From Paraburkholderia fungorum (GTDB taxonomy: Bacteria > Pseudomonadota > Gammaproteobacteria > Burkholderiales > Burkholderiaceae), in assembly GCF_900099835.1 (NCBI RefSeq), contig NZ_FNKP01000002.1, positions 1,736,001 through 1,800,000 on the forward strand: a stretch of 64,000 nucleotides of DNA, written 5' to 3'. The notes beneath the pieces are model-generated. The model made no database searches, was not told the origin of the DNA, and saw only the letters and a program-made list of their open reading frames with translations. This document shows positions 29,378-38,284 of the stretch, one piece after another. Within the stretch, counting starts at the first letter, position 1. Each line of letters opens with the position of its first letter. The translations under genes were made by a program, and so were the position numbers.

Positions 29378-29412
29378 TTGACAAACTATCTTAAGATATA
29401 TATCTTAAGATA
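29378..29412 (+). promoter_or_regulatory. Promoter with 26-bp palindromic operator for the PadR gene
   Basis: A consensus -35 box TTGACA (29378-29383) is followed 17 bp later by TATCTT (29401-29406). The spacer and -10 are covered by a perfect 26-bp palindrome (29387-29412) made of two copies of TATCTTAAGATA separated by TA. A dimeric repressor bound here would block RNA polymerase; autoregulation by the PadR-type protein encoded 30 bp downstream is the obvious reading. Confidence 0.75.
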
Positions 29413-29442
29413 CATCTTTAGACACTCACGGGGAGTACCCAG

Positions 29443-30498
29443 ATGCGTCATCACCATCGTTTTTCCCGTCCGCGCAGCGCGGACGAGCATTTTTCCTCCA
29501 GCGAAGCGCGTGCGTCGCTCCACGCTCTCTGGCATGCGGTTGTCCGCCAACAACGGGCCTGGCGCGGCGAAGCTGGCGGCGAAGGCCGTGATATGGGGTT
29601 TGGCCGTCATCATGGCGGACGTCGCAATGAACAGGCCTTCCGCGGCGAAGAACCGGGCCGGGGCGCACGACGCGAATTCGCGGGCGGCGAACAAGGCCGT
29701 CGCGGAGAACGCGAGTTCCGAGGCGCAGGGTTCGGGCGCGACAACCGTCAGGATTTCCAGCCGGAATCGCAAGGAGAACGCGGTCTACGCGGCGAAGGCC
29801 GTGGCCGCCATGGCCGCGACCGCTCTGAGCGCGGCATCTGGCAAGCGGGCGGGCGCCAACACGATCCACGTGGCGGCGGGCGCGGCGGACGCTTCGGTGG
29901 CGGCCCCGGCGGTTTTGGCGGTGGCGGTGGCCCTGGCGGTTTCGGCGGCGATGGCGACGGCTTTCCGCGCGGCCGCAAATTCAGCTCCGACGATCTGCAA
30001 CTGCTGCTGATGTCGATGATCGACGCGCAGCCCAGTCACGGCTACGAACTGATCAAGGCGCTCGAAACGCGTTCGAACGGCTTCTACAGCCCGAGTCCGG
30101 GAATGGTTTATCCGGCGCTCACGTATCTGGAAGAACTGGGCTACGTGACCGTGCAACTCGAGGGCAACCGCAAGCGCTACGAACTCGCGGATGCAGGCCG
30201 CGACTATCTGACCGCCAACCGTGAGCGCGTCGAGCTGATGCTGGCCCGATTGGCGCACATCGCGCGCAAGATGGATTCGGTGCGCCGCGCGTTTGCCGGT
30301 GAAGAACCGGCCGATATCAGCGAAGGTGGTTGGGCGCCGGAACTGAACGAAGCACGCCGTACGCTGAAGCAGGCGATGCTGCGCCGCGATAACGCACCGG
30401 CCGCCGAACAGCGCCGCATCGCCGAAATCTTGATGCGGGCGGTGAAAGAAATTGAAGGTGACGGTAAGTCCGGCGATGCCGTGGGCGAAGCGGAGTAA
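29443..30498 (+). CDS. PadR-family (YqjI-like) regulator with long Gly/Arg-rich N-terminus
   Basis: A 351-residue protein. Residues 1-178 are low-complexity, rich in Gly, Arg, Glu and some His (MRHHHRF, then GRHHGGRR and GFGGGGGPGGFGG). Residues 179-350 form a PadR winged helix (LQLLLMSMIDAQPSHGYELI, SPSPGMVYPALTYLEELGYV) plus a C-terminal dimerisation helix. E. coli YqjI has the same plan with a shorter His-rich N-terminus that binds nickel and represses the ferric reductase gene yqjH. Here a YqjH-like gene follows in the same direction, supporting the same role. GGGGAG precedes the ATG. The long disordered N-terminus is unusual. Confidence 0.85.
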   Translation: MRHHHRFSRPRSADEHFSSSEARASLHALWHAVVRQQRAWRGEAGGEGRDMGFGRHHGGRRNEQAFRGEEPGRGARREFAGGEQGRRGEREFRGAGFGRDNRQDFQPESQGERGLRGEGRGRHGRDRSERGIWQAGGRQHDPRGGGRGGRFGGGPGGFGGGGGPGGFGGDGDGFPRGRKFSSDDLQLLLMSMIDAQPSHGYELIKALETRSNGFYSPSPGMVYPALTYLEELGYVTVQLEGNRKRYELADAGRDYLTANRERVELMLARLAHIARKMDSVRRAFAGEEPADISEGGWAPELNEARRTLKQAMLRRDNAPAAEQRRIAEILMRAVKEIEGDGKSGDAVGEAE

Positions 30499-30659
30499 GC
30501 GCTAAAGCGCTAACTGAACCAACCAGTTCATGGGACCGGAGTAAGCGCTAAAGCGCTAACTGAACCAACCAGTTCATGGGACCGGAGTAAGCGCTAAAGC
30601 GCTAACTAAACCAACCAGTTTATGGGACCGGAGTAAGCGCTAAAGCGCTAACTCCGGTC
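30495..30659 (+). repeat. 46-bp tandem repeat between regulator and reductase genes
   Basis: Units start at 30495, 30541, 30587 and 30633 with exact 46-bp spacing; the fourth is cut after 18 bp. The regulator's stop codon lies in the first unit. Each full unit contains two small hairpins: AGCGC-TAAA-GCGCT and TGAAC-CAACCA-GTTCA. In the third unit the second stem reads TAAAC/GTTTA, a paired change that keeps the stem. Confidence 0.9.
30626..30659 (+). promoter_or_regulatory. Hairpin directly before the reductase ribosome binding site
   Basis: GACCGGAGT (30626-30634) pairs with ACTCCGGTC (30651-30659), then one A-A mismatch, then AGCGC/GCGCT closing a TAAA loop. The Shine-Dalgarno AGGAG begins 6 bp after it. 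It could be an RNA processing site, a weak attenuator or a spacer controlling reductase translation. Confidence 0.55.
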
Positions 30660-30678
30660 GACACAGGAGAATTACTTT

Positions 30679-31503
30679 ATGCAGAGCAATGATCATCAAG
30701 CCGACCTGGCCGTGCAACGCGTGCGGCATCCGCTGAAATTCCGTCTGCTGCAGGTCAAACAGGTCCAGGCATTGACGCCTCACCTGATCCGCGTCACGTT
30801 CACCGGCGACGATCTGCACGACTTCGTCTCGGCCTCGTTCGACGACCACATCAAAGTGTTCTTCCCCGAACCCGGCGCGGACAAACCGACGCTACCGGAA
30901 GCCGGTCCCAATGGCCCGATCTTCGCCGAAGGCACGCGCCCCACTGCGCGCGATTTCACGCCGCGTCGCTACGACCGTGAAGCACGCGAACTCGACATCG
31001 AATTCGCGATGCACGAAGCCGGCCCCGCCGCGACCTGGGCAGCGCAAGCGAAAGTCGGCCAGTATCTTGGCGTCGGCGGCCCGCGCGGCTCGTTCGTGGT
31101 GCCAACCGGCTTCGACTGGCATCTGCTGATCGGCGACGATACCGCGCTGCCCGCCATCGCCCGACGCCTCGAAGAAATGCCGGCCGGCAAGCGCGTTGCG
31201 GTGGTGGTCGAAGTGGCCGATCCGTCCGCGCAGATCGAGTTCAGCACACAAGCCGAACTGCATCTGGTCTGGTGCTATCGCGACGGTTCCGGTCCGCGCG
31301 GTGAAGCGCTGTTGCGCGCGGTCCGCGACACCTATCTGCCGAAGGACGGCGAAGGCTATGTGTGGGCCGCCGGTGAATCCGCCACGATCCGTGCGGTGCG
31401 TCAACATCTGTGCACCGAACGCGGCGTCGACAAATCGCGGATTCGCGCGTCGAGCTACTGGAAACAGGGTGCGCAAGCCGTACACGAATCGCTCGACGAC
31501 TGA
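30679..31503 (+). CDS. Siderophore-interacting protein / NADPH ferric-chelate reductase (YqjH-like)
   Basis: A 274-residue cytosolic flavoprotein of the SIP/ViuB/YqjH family, which reduces ferric siderophores to release iron. FAD-binding segment RDFTPRRYD (family RxYTxR) near residue 95, GPRGSFVVP, NAD(P)-domain GDDTALPAIARRLEE, and the family C-terminus YVWAAGESATIRAVRQHL with RASSYWKQG. It follows the YqjI-like regulator gene and is probably cotranscribed with it across the 46-bp repeats. It would be derepressed when the regulator releases the 29387-29412 operator (by analogy with E. coli, in excess nickel). Confidence 0.92.
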   Translation: MQSNDHQADLAVQRVRHPLKFRLLQVKQVQALTPHLIRVTFTGDDLHDFVSASFDDHIKVFFPEPGADKPTLPEAGPNGPIFAEGTRPTARDFTPRRYDREARELDIEFAMHEAGPAATWAAQAKVGQYLGVGGPRGSFVVPTGFDWHLLIGDDTALPAIARRLEEMPAGKRVAVVVEVADPSAQIEFSTQAELHLVWCYRDGSGPRGEALLRAVRDTYLPKDGEGYVWAAGESATIRAVRQHLCTERGVDKSRIRASSYWKQGAQAVHESLDD

Positions 31504-31993
31504 ACGCTCGCGCCTTTTGCGGGCTTGTTGCGACGTTTTGCATGAGCCTCGCTCGACGTGACTGCACGACCCCGGCGATGCAATAAACAGCTAACGGCAC
31601 TGTCCGCGTGAAGCACGCAGACGGTGCCGCATCGTTTGAATACAACGAAGAACACGCAAAGGCGAACCGTCGCGCGCAGCTACAACAACCCGGTTCGAAC
31701 GATGTTTTCAATCAGCGCAAAGCACAAACGCCATTTGCTGTGGCCGCTCGCGCTGACGCAGTTCACCATCATCGCCTTTTCTTCAGGTCGGCGGGCATCA
31801 ACTTGATTTAGCGAAGCACAGCAGCATTGAATCCACGCAAACGTCGCGAGTGCGTGACGAACCAGCCAATACTTTCACCGGTTGAATTCGACGCCGCAAA
31901 AACGATTGGCGAAGTTGACTGGTCTGCCGAACGGTCGACTCACGCAAGTGATACGCTGAGTACCCGACCATCACGCCTGAAGCAAAATCCTAT
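31504..31993. other. Intergenic region; one small membrane-like ORF remnant
   Basis: 490 bp. A 34-codon frame at 31702-31806 (KHKRHLLWPLALTQFTIIAF) looks like the N-terminal cytosolic tail and first helix of a membrane protein that is then cut off. No upstream ribosome binding site is convincing, so it may be a remnant. Nothing else recognisable. Confidence 0.4.
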
Positions 31994-32953
31994 ATGAAAG
32001 TAACGTGGACGCCTGCAGACATCCCGTCACTGAACGGAAAACGAATTCTGATCACTGGCGCAAACAGCGGCATCGGTTATCACGCCGCGTTGGTGCTCGC
32101 GCAAAAGGGAGCGCACGTCATTCTGGCATGCCGGGATTCGCGCCGCGCAGAAACCGCCCTAACCCGACTGAAGACCACCGCGCCAGAAGCAAGTGCCGAG
32201 GTGAGTTCTTTGGACCTTGCATCGCTTGAATCGATTCGGGAATTCGCGCGTCGCGAGCTTGCGGAGCAACGTCCGCTTCATATGCTCATCAATAACGCCG
32301 GGGTGATGGCGCCGCCCAAAAGGCTCGAAACCGCCGACGGTTTTGAGCTTCAGTTCGGCACTAACGTGCTTGGGCATTTTGCGCTGACAGGCTTGCTGAT
32401 GCCGCTGCTCGAACGGGCTGCCGTGTCTGAACCTCCGCGCGTGGTAACGGTCGCGTCGATTGCCCACAAACGGGGGCGCCTCGACTTCGACGACCTGCAA
32501 TCCACTCGACGCTATTCGCCGATGCAGTCGTATCAGCAATCGAAGCTCGCGAATCTCATGTTCGCACTCGAACTCGACCGCCGCTTACGCGCGAATGGCT
32601 CCCGTGTGATGTCGGTTGCCGTCCATCCGGGCGTCGCAAATACCAACCTGTTTCGCGCCGGGGAGCGTTCCGCGCTGGATAGCGCCATGCGCGCCGTGGC
32701 AAGCCATCTGATCGGCGCATTTCTGAATAGCGACGACGCTGGGGCCCTACCGACGCTGTATGCGGCAACCTCGCCGAACGTCGCCGGTGGTGGGTATTAC
32801 GGTCCGACAGGTTGGATGGAGATGCGCGGTGACCATGTCGGCGACGCTGCAATTGCGCAGCAGGCACAAGATGTGGAATCAGCGCGACGGTTGTGGGATG
32901 TGTGCGAGACGCTGACGGGTGTGAAATTCCCATTGCAGCCGTCTGAAGCGTAA
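31994..32953 (+). CDS. Short-chain dehydrogenase (retinol dehydrogenase/WWOX-like)
   Basis: A 319-residue SDR of the larger retinol-dehydrogenase/protochlorophyllide-reductase-like group: LITGANSGIGYHAALVLAQK, HVILACRDSRRAE (NADP-preferring), NNAGVMAPP, and active site YQQSKLANLMFALEL. Length above 300 and the C-terminal TSPNVAGGGYYGPTGWMEM are typical of that group. It is monocistronic with a hairpin 73 bp downstream. The substrate is unknown. Confidence 0.88.
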   Translation: MKVTWTPADIPSLNGKRILITGANSGIGYHAALVLAQKGAHVILACRDSRRAETALTRLKTTAPEASAEVSSLDLASLESIREFARRELAEQRPLHMLINNAGVMAPPKRLETADGFELQFGTNVLGHFALTGLLMPLLERAAVSEPPRVVTVASIAHKRGRLDFDDLQSTRRYSPMQSYQQSKLANLMFALELDRRLRANGSRVMSVAVHPGVANTNLFRAGERSALDSAMRAVASHLIGAFLNSDDAGALPTLYAATSPNVAGGGYYGPTGWMEMRGDHVGDAAIAQQAQDVESARRLWDVCETLTGVKFPLQPSEA

Positions 32954-33025
32954 TGTCCGCTGTATCAACTGTGGCTGTCCGCACTCGCCCCGAGGGCGAA
33001 CAGCCGGGTCCAACGCACTCCGTGC

Positions 33026-33056
33026 AGGGCCGATAACGTAAAGCGACGTCGGCCCT
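33026..33056 (+). terminator. Hairpin downstream of the SDR gene
   Basis: Perfect 8-bp arms AGGGCCGA (33026-33033) and TCGGCCCT (33049-33056), followed by ATTC. Terminator-like without a T-tract. Confidence 0.4.
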
Positions 33057-33168
33057 ATTCAACTGACGATGTTTCAGTCGACGCCGGACAAGAGGCAACG
33101 GTCGAGCGCACTGCCTCGCTTAATGCACGAAGCAGCGATACTTTGCATTCCATGCCGCTCGCGTTATC

Positions 33169-34809
33169 GTGTCGGGCATTGCCGGACAGCCGGTTCCGCA
33201 ATCTGCAGAGCCGATGCGGGTACCCGCGCAACGAACGGGAGCGAACAAGGTGAGCGCGTCGGACACAGGTTACGTTGATGAGATTGCATACACATTCGGC
33301 TATTGCGACGAGCTGAATCCGCTACGGCTGGGCCTCCCCTTATTGCAGACCGGACTTGCTGCGCCAACCGTCCATACCGCTTGCGAACTGGGCTTTGGCC
33401 ACGGCGTGAGCGTCAACATTCACGCTGCCGGATCGCCTTCCAGATGGTATGGCACCGACTTCCACGAGGCTCACGCGAACTTCGCCCAGGGACTGGCGGA
33501 CAGTGCCGGATCAGACGCGCAATTGTTCGGCGAGCCTTTTTCGGCGTTCTGCCAACGCGACGATTTGCCGGAGTTCGACTTCATCGGCGCGCATGGTATC
33601 TGGAGCTGGGTTTCCGAAGAAAATCGCGCGCTGATTGTTGAATTCATACGCCGCAAGCTCAAGCCCGGCGGCGTGCTGTACCTGAGTTACAACACTCAGC
33701 CGGGATGGACTCCGATGCTGCCCGTGCGCGAATTGATGCATCAGCATTTTCAACTTAGTATGGTATCCGGGCCGCGCGAAGGTTCGGTCGCCGAAGGGCA
33801 TACGCAAACGCGCATCGAAGCCGCCGTCGATTTTGCGCGGGCAGTATTTGCGACCCAACCGGGCTATGCACTGGTTAATCCACTGCTTGCCGAGCGCGTC
33901 GACGCATTGTCGGGGGAGAGCCCGAACTATCTCGCGCATGAGTATTTCAACCGTGACTGGGACCCGATGACTTTCTCGCAGGTCGCCTCGTCGCTTGTTG
34001 AGGCGGGATTGACTTATGGCGGGTCCGCGGACTATCGCGATCACGTCGATGAGATCAACCTCAACCCGGCCCAGCGCGCGTTGTTATCAAACGTCGCGGA
34101 TACGAATTTGCGAGAAACGGTGCGCGATTTCTGCGTGAACCGCTCGTTGCGGCGCGATTACTGGATCAAGGCCCCAACAGCGCTCAATGACGACGAGCGG
34201 GACGCGAGCTTGCGCAATCATCGGGTGATTCTGGCGGTGCCGAGAGCTTCTGTGGTGCTGAAGGTGCGCGGTGCGCTCGGCGAAACGCAGCTACCGGAAC
34301 CGCTATACGGCCCTATTCTCGACGCGCTGCACAGCTATCGCCCGATGACTCTGTCCGATATCGAGAACAGCATTAGTGGACGGGGCATCGTCCTGGCGCA
34401 AATCGTCAAGGCCGTGACGCTACTGGTTGGTATGGGCGTGTTGCTGAATGCCCAGGATGATGCACAAATCAGTGCCGCCCAGGCGTCGGCTAATAAGCTG
34501 AACGCGACGATTTGCGAACAGGCCCGGCATCATGGCGAAGTTCAGTTTCTGGTGAGTCCGGTTTCAGGCTCGGGTATTTTGATGCCGCGTGTGGCGCAAC
34601 TCTTTTTATTGGCGAGACTGCTTCACATGCAGCAGCCGGCGCAATGGGCTGAGTTCGCTGAGACAGTGCTGCGCACAACGCCCCCGTCTGCGGGTGCAAC
34701 AACAGGGCTGGCGCCGGGCGCTGCGGCTTCTTTGGCCGATCTGACGGAGAAAGCGAACCGCTTTGCTCAGATTCATCTGCCGATATTGCAGGCGCTGGGG
34801 GTCGGTTGA
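33169..34809 (+). CDS. SAM-dependent methyltransferase with methyltransferase regulatory domain
   Basis: A protein of up to 546 residues. The first 250 residues are a class I methyltransferase: ACELGFGHGVSVNIHA (motif I), YGTDFHEAHANFAQG, FDFIGAHGIWSWVSEENRAL and KLKPGGVLYLSYNTQPGW. This is followed by the PF10119-type methyltransferase regulatory domain (EYFNRDWDPMTFSQVASSLV) and a C-terminal helical region. Proteins of this type are found near surface polysaccharide or flagellar genes, but no such genes adjoin. The start is GTG 33169; ATG 33214 is an equally plausible alternative. The target is unknown. Confidence 0.85.
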   Translation: MSGIAGQPVPQSAEPMRVPAQRTGANKVSASDTGYVDEIAYTFGYCDELNPLRLGLPLLQTGLAAPTVHTACELGFGHGVSVNIHAAGSPSRWYGTDFHEAHANFAQGLADSAGSDAQLFGEPFSAFCQRDDLPEFDFIGAHGIWSWVSEENRALIVEFIRRKLKPGGVLYLSYNTQPGWTPMLPVRELMHQHFQLSMVSGPREGSVAEGHTQTRIEAAVDFARAVFATQPGYALVNPLLAERVDALSGESPNYLAHEYFNRDWDPMTFSQVASSLVEAGLTYGGSADYRDHVDEINLNPAQRALLSNVADTNLRETVRDFCVNRSLRRDYWIKAPTALNDDERDASLRNHRVILAVPRASVVLKVRGALGETQLPEPLYGPILDALHSYRPMTLSDIENSISGRGIVLAQIVKAVTLLVGMGVLLNAQDDAQISAAQASANKLNATICEQARHHGEVQFLVSPVSGSGILMPRVAQLFLLARLLHMQQPAQWAEFAETVLRTTPPSAGATTGLAPGAAASLADLTEKANRFAQIHLPILQALGVG

Positions 34810-35314
34810 AATGAGATCGGCGTAGTGCGAAGGATAAATTCACAGGAAGAGATTTCCTGATGATTATCTTTAACATTGATACATCAGCCACATCCGCAAT
34901 TTCCGCCCTAGTTGTGCTCGATCCAGCTCCAGGTTCGCAACGTCAAGAGAACGTTCTTCATCTATGACACGAGTGGCGAAACTTTTCACATTACAACGCA
35001 GCCAGTGTCCTACGACTGCCACTATCGGTGAAAAAAATCTTTGCGTTCAACCTGGCGCATTTCAGTTTTAGCATCACGCGACACATGCAGCGGCGTGCGC
35101 AGCAGGCGCAGGCCACATGCACATGTCGCGCCGCGCTCAGGCGAGCATGTCCGTCGACACCTGACGCGATACGTATTTCAATTTATGGTACGGAAGTACA
35201 CCATGCTACAAAATAAATTTCCGCCTGCTTGGTTACGTTAGTGCGAAAACAATCAGCCCACCAATTCAGATCGATCGCAACGGATGCACTGGGCGCATTG
35301 CGAACAGCGCGTTA
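34810..35314. other. Intergenic region, no gene seen
   Basis: 505 bp between the methyltransferase stop and the secreted protein's stop (convergent genes). A small inverted repeat CAGGAA/TTCCTG (34843-34859) follows the methyltransferase gene. The second half is AT-rich. No coding evidence. Confidence 0.45.
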
Positions 35315-36049
35315 TTACCCGCCAACCTTATAAGCTTCGAGTTCGCTTGAAAAGCGCTGGCTACGCACACCGTTGCTGCCGTAATACTCCTCCACCGACT
35401 TCACCCAGCGACCCACTTCGGGCGCATACCAGAACGCTTTGTAAGTGCTGCCGGCCGTCGCTTGAGGGGTGACCCGCCGCGCCTGTGTAACCATCGTCGT
35501 CTGACCCGACTGCACCTGAGCGGCCTGAACGACAGTGTTCGAGGGCGCCAGCTCGCCACGCCAGTCGCCTTCAGCTTCGATTTTCAGCGCATGAAACTTG
35601 CCCGCCGGGACTTGTACGTCTTCGTAGCCGACGACCTTGTATTTTGTCGTCCAGGTTGCTGAACTGAGCCTCACATTTCCGCTCGGATGCGGCTCCGTAT
35701 ACTCGACCTTCCAGGTCTTGCCTGTCTCCAGAGGAAACGCCAACGGCTTGTTCACGACGACTTCGCTGCCGCCAATTTCACGAGTGCGACTCCAGTCTGC
35801 GTCGACAATTGTTTCGGGACCCTCACCAGAAGATCCCGTCTGTTTCGACACAACGTAAATGTGCGCGCCAGTTACGCGCTGTACCGTGACCGCGTCGTGA
35901 GTTTGACGCCATCCTGTCGGGCCGGTTTCAACGGTGTCTACGTATGTCCAGCTATCCCCTTCCTTCAGAGTGGGTGCAGTTACTGTCTGCGCCATTGCCA
36001 GATGAGGGGCACTGAAGACTAAAAGTAAGGCGAATGTTTTCTTATTCAA
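35315..36049 (-). CDS. Secreted protein of unknown function
   Basis: A 244-residue protein with a clear Sec signal peptide (KKTFALLLVFSAPHLAMAQ, cleavage after AMA-Q). The mature part is beta-rich: LKEGDSWTYVDTVETG, KTWKVEYTEPHPSG, VGYEDVQVPAGKFHALKIEA and AFWYAPEVGRWVKSVEEY. The pattern of a repeated small beta domain ending in a statement-like YAPEVGRWVK segment is common in periplasmic or surface proteins of unknown role. There is no lipobox. It is monocistronic with a 624-bp upstream region. Confidence 0.8.
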   Translation of the reverse strand: MNKKTFALLLVFSAPHLAMAQTVTAPTLKEGDSWTYVDTVETGPTGWRQTHDAVTVQRVTGAHIYVVSKQTGSSGEGPETIVDADWSRTREIGGSEVVVNKPLAFPLETGKTWKVEYTEPHPSGNVRLSSATWTTKYKVVGYEDVQVPAGKFHALKIEAEGDWRGELAPSNTVVQAAQVQSGQTTMVTQARRVTPQATAGSTYKAFWYAPEVGRWVKSVEEYYGSNGVRSQRFSSELEAYKVGG

Positions 36050-36673
36050 TTTATTTTCCCCGAAGATAATAAGTGGACAGATTTTAACTACTCTTCTGGC
36101 GCATTGATTTGCAATTTATTTCCGTCAATAAATCGTAATGATATCGTCAGCATTGCTTCTGACATTCGCCATTTGCAGTGCACATAGGCTCATTCTGCCA
36201 GTCGTCGCGTGCTGGCGCGCGCAACTATCCGATCTACGTTCGAAACCCGGTGGGAGTGGCTGTTGATAGCGGGAAGGCCAGGTGGACAGCTGAATGAACG
36301 GAAGCTGACACGGCAGCCCAAACTGTCAGCGATCTGGGTGACGATGTCGAATGTCCGTAGATGGTGGCAGATTCAATCGGTCGATGCCGATTGGATGCAG
36401 TTCTCGCCAGCGTTCGACTCGCGTCGGAGCGTCGGCGACCCGGAAGCAGCCAGTCTAGCTAAGACACGTGCAAAGGCCGCTATCAGGGCTTTCCGGTCAA
36501 ATCCTCACTCTAAATACATCAAAGCACAGTCTCATTTCCCCTACGGGCAATTCTGTTGCCCTTTGTCCCGATAGCAATACTTCGAAAAAAAATCGATCCT
36601 CCGAGGAGTAAGCAACCCGAGAATATCCATAGGGCATGCATCGAAGATTCGATGTTCCTCAGAGGACGTAACG
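36050..36673. other. Intergenic region between divergent genes
   Basis: 624 bp with AT-rich DNA near 36060-36160 and 36580-36660 that probably holds the promoters of both flanking genes. A 121-codon plus-strand frame (36209-36574) has no recognisable features and is not called. Confidence 0.45.
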
Positions 36674-38182
36674 ATGACTCTTTCGCGTAGAGATTTTCAC
36701 AAGGTCAGCATGGCCATGGTGGCCGGGATCGCTGCCGGTAAAGTCCCCGAGTCGGCAGCCGAAGAAGCGCCGACACCGCTGGCGGTCGGAGCGGGCAGCC
36801 CGATGCAGCCGCTCGGCGGCCAACCCCCGGCCGGATCGACGCCATCGGTGAAAGACTTCGACTATCAGATCAAGTATCAGCGCGCGTTCGAAGCGGTTCT
36901 CTGGAACATGCCCGCCATCGCGATCTACAGCTTCCGGCGGGCCGCGTTCGACAATCTGGGCGTCAAGGATAACGACATCATTTCCTATTCCGCCCCAGCC
37001 ACGCCCAAGCTTGAAGCGATTACAGCAAACAGCACGACACCCTACATCACGGCATTCACGGATTTGCGAAAAAGTCCGGTGGTTCTGGAAGTCCCCACTG
37101 CCGGCCCAGAGGGCAGCGTGTATGGACAGGTTGTTGACGCGTGGCAATTCACGATCGCAGACGTCGGGCCATCAGGGCTCGACAAGGGTAAAGGCGCGAA
37201 GTTTCTTTTCACGGCTCCAGGGTATAAAGGCGCCGTTCCGAAGGGATATCTGCACGTGGCGTCGCCGAACTTCAGGATCGCGCTGGCATTCCGCTCGGTT
37301 CGCGCGCCCGGCAAGAGCGCAACCGACGCTTATCACTATGCCCAGCGGCTGCGGATGTACTACCTGTCGGAAGCCGCCAATCCGCCGAAGCAGCGCTTTA
37401 TCGATCCCATCAACGATCGTTACCCCACTCTGCCGTTTTTCGACGAACGTCATTTCGACGACATGTACGCCATCATGAGTGTCGAGCCCGTGAACGATCA
37501 TGACAAGGTCATGATGGGGATGCTCACCTCACTCGGGATCGAAAGAGGCAAACCGTTCGCGCCGGATGACACGACAAAGAAGGCCATGCGCCAGGCGGCG
37601 ATCGACGCGTGGTTCTTCCTGCAGGACTGGTTCGACCATTTCCCGCGTGAGAAGCTGTTCTGGCCGGACCGTCATTACGCGTCGCTCCTTCAGGCGGACG
37701 CGAACAAAACTTTCACGTTCGTCTACGACGACAGGATCGATCTGATCAATCGGGCGGCCGAGTATTTCTGGTGCACGTACATGCCGCGCGTTCTGACCGA
37801 CGATCCCGCCACGCAGTATCTGATGGCGCTGGCGGACAACAACGGCAATCTGCTCGAGGCAGGCAAACTCTACAAGCTCGACGTGCCGGCGAAGATGCCG
37901 GTCAAGCAATTCTGGGCACTGACAGTCTATGACCGGGCCACGAATGCATTCATCTACAGCGATTCCAATCGCACGACGCTCTCTTCATACGATCTCGATT
38001 CGATGAAGAAGAATGCGGACGGCAGCGTCACGATTTATGTCGGCCCAAATGCTCCCGAAGGCCTCGCGTCCAACTGGATACCGACATCCGGACGACGTCC
38101 GCTACCTGCAATGCGTCTTTACGGTCCCACCGAAGAGATCAACAACAAGACTTTCAAAATGCCGGATTTTCAATTGGCCTGA
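36674..38182 (+). CDS. DUF1254/DUF1214 domain protein, exported
   Basis: A 502-residue protein. The N-terminus SRRDFHKVSMAMVAGIAAG is Tat-like. The DUF1254 part covers about residues 60-200 (YQRAFEAVLWNMPAIAIYSF, AFTDLRKSPVVLEVP) and the DUF1214 part lies near the C-terminus (KQFWALTVYDRATNAFIYSD, ASNWIPTSGRRPLPAMRLYG). This family is widespread in environmental bacteria, often duplicated, and of unknown function. GAGGA precedes the ATG. The beta-barrel gene 102 bp downstream is probably cotranscribed, suggesting a cell-envelope role. Confidence 0.88.
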   Translation: MTLSRRDFHKVSMAMVAGIAAGKVPESAAEEAPTPLAVGAGSPMQPLGGQPPAGSTPSVKDFDYQIKYQRAFEAVLWNMPAIAIYSFRRAAFDNLGVKDNDIISYSAPATPKLEAITANSTTPYITAFTDLRKSPVVLEVPTAGPEGSVYGQVVDAWQFTIADVGPSGLDKGKGAKFLFTAPGYKGAVPKGYLHVASPNFRIALAFRSVRAPGKSATDAYHYAQRLRMYYLSEAANPPKQRFIDPINDRYPTLPFFDERHFDDMYAIMSVEPVNDHDKVMMGMLTSLGIERGKPFAPDDTTKKAMRQAAIDAWFFLQDWFDHFPREKLFWPDRHYASLLQADANKTFTFVYDDRIDLINRAAEYFWCTYMPRVLTDDPATQYLMALADNNGNLLEAGKLYKLDVPAKMPVKQFWALTVYDRATNAFIYSDSNRTTLSSYDLDSMKKNADGSVTIYVGPNAPEGLASNWIPTSGRRPLPAMRLYGPTEEINNKTFKMPDFQLA

Positions 38183-38284
38183 TGGTCACCCGCACTGGCC
38201 GGATTCGCTCGACGTCGTACCGAATCGGCTGGATGCGCGGCATTCCCACTCGACCCAATTTCTTACTGCGAGGGCGATCCGATC

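Larger units (their letters stand above)
28211..29442. other. 1.2-kb region with no convincing gene
   Basis: Frames of 60-120 codons occur on both strands (for example minus 28548-28910) but lack recognisable motifs, good ribosome binding sites or GC-rich third positions, so I do not call them. The region contains the hairpin at 28269-28308 at its start and the PadR promoter/operator at its end (29378-29412). It may be a graveyard of degraded genes. Confidence 0.5.

Noticed and set aside
30495..30659. CRISPR-like array
   Set aside because: The units are contiguous 46-bp tandem copies with no variable spacers and no cas genes nearby.
36209..36574. 121-codon plus-strand frame in the gap before the DUF1254 gene
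   Set aside because: No ribosome binding site, no recognisable motif, and mixed composition; treated as intergenic.
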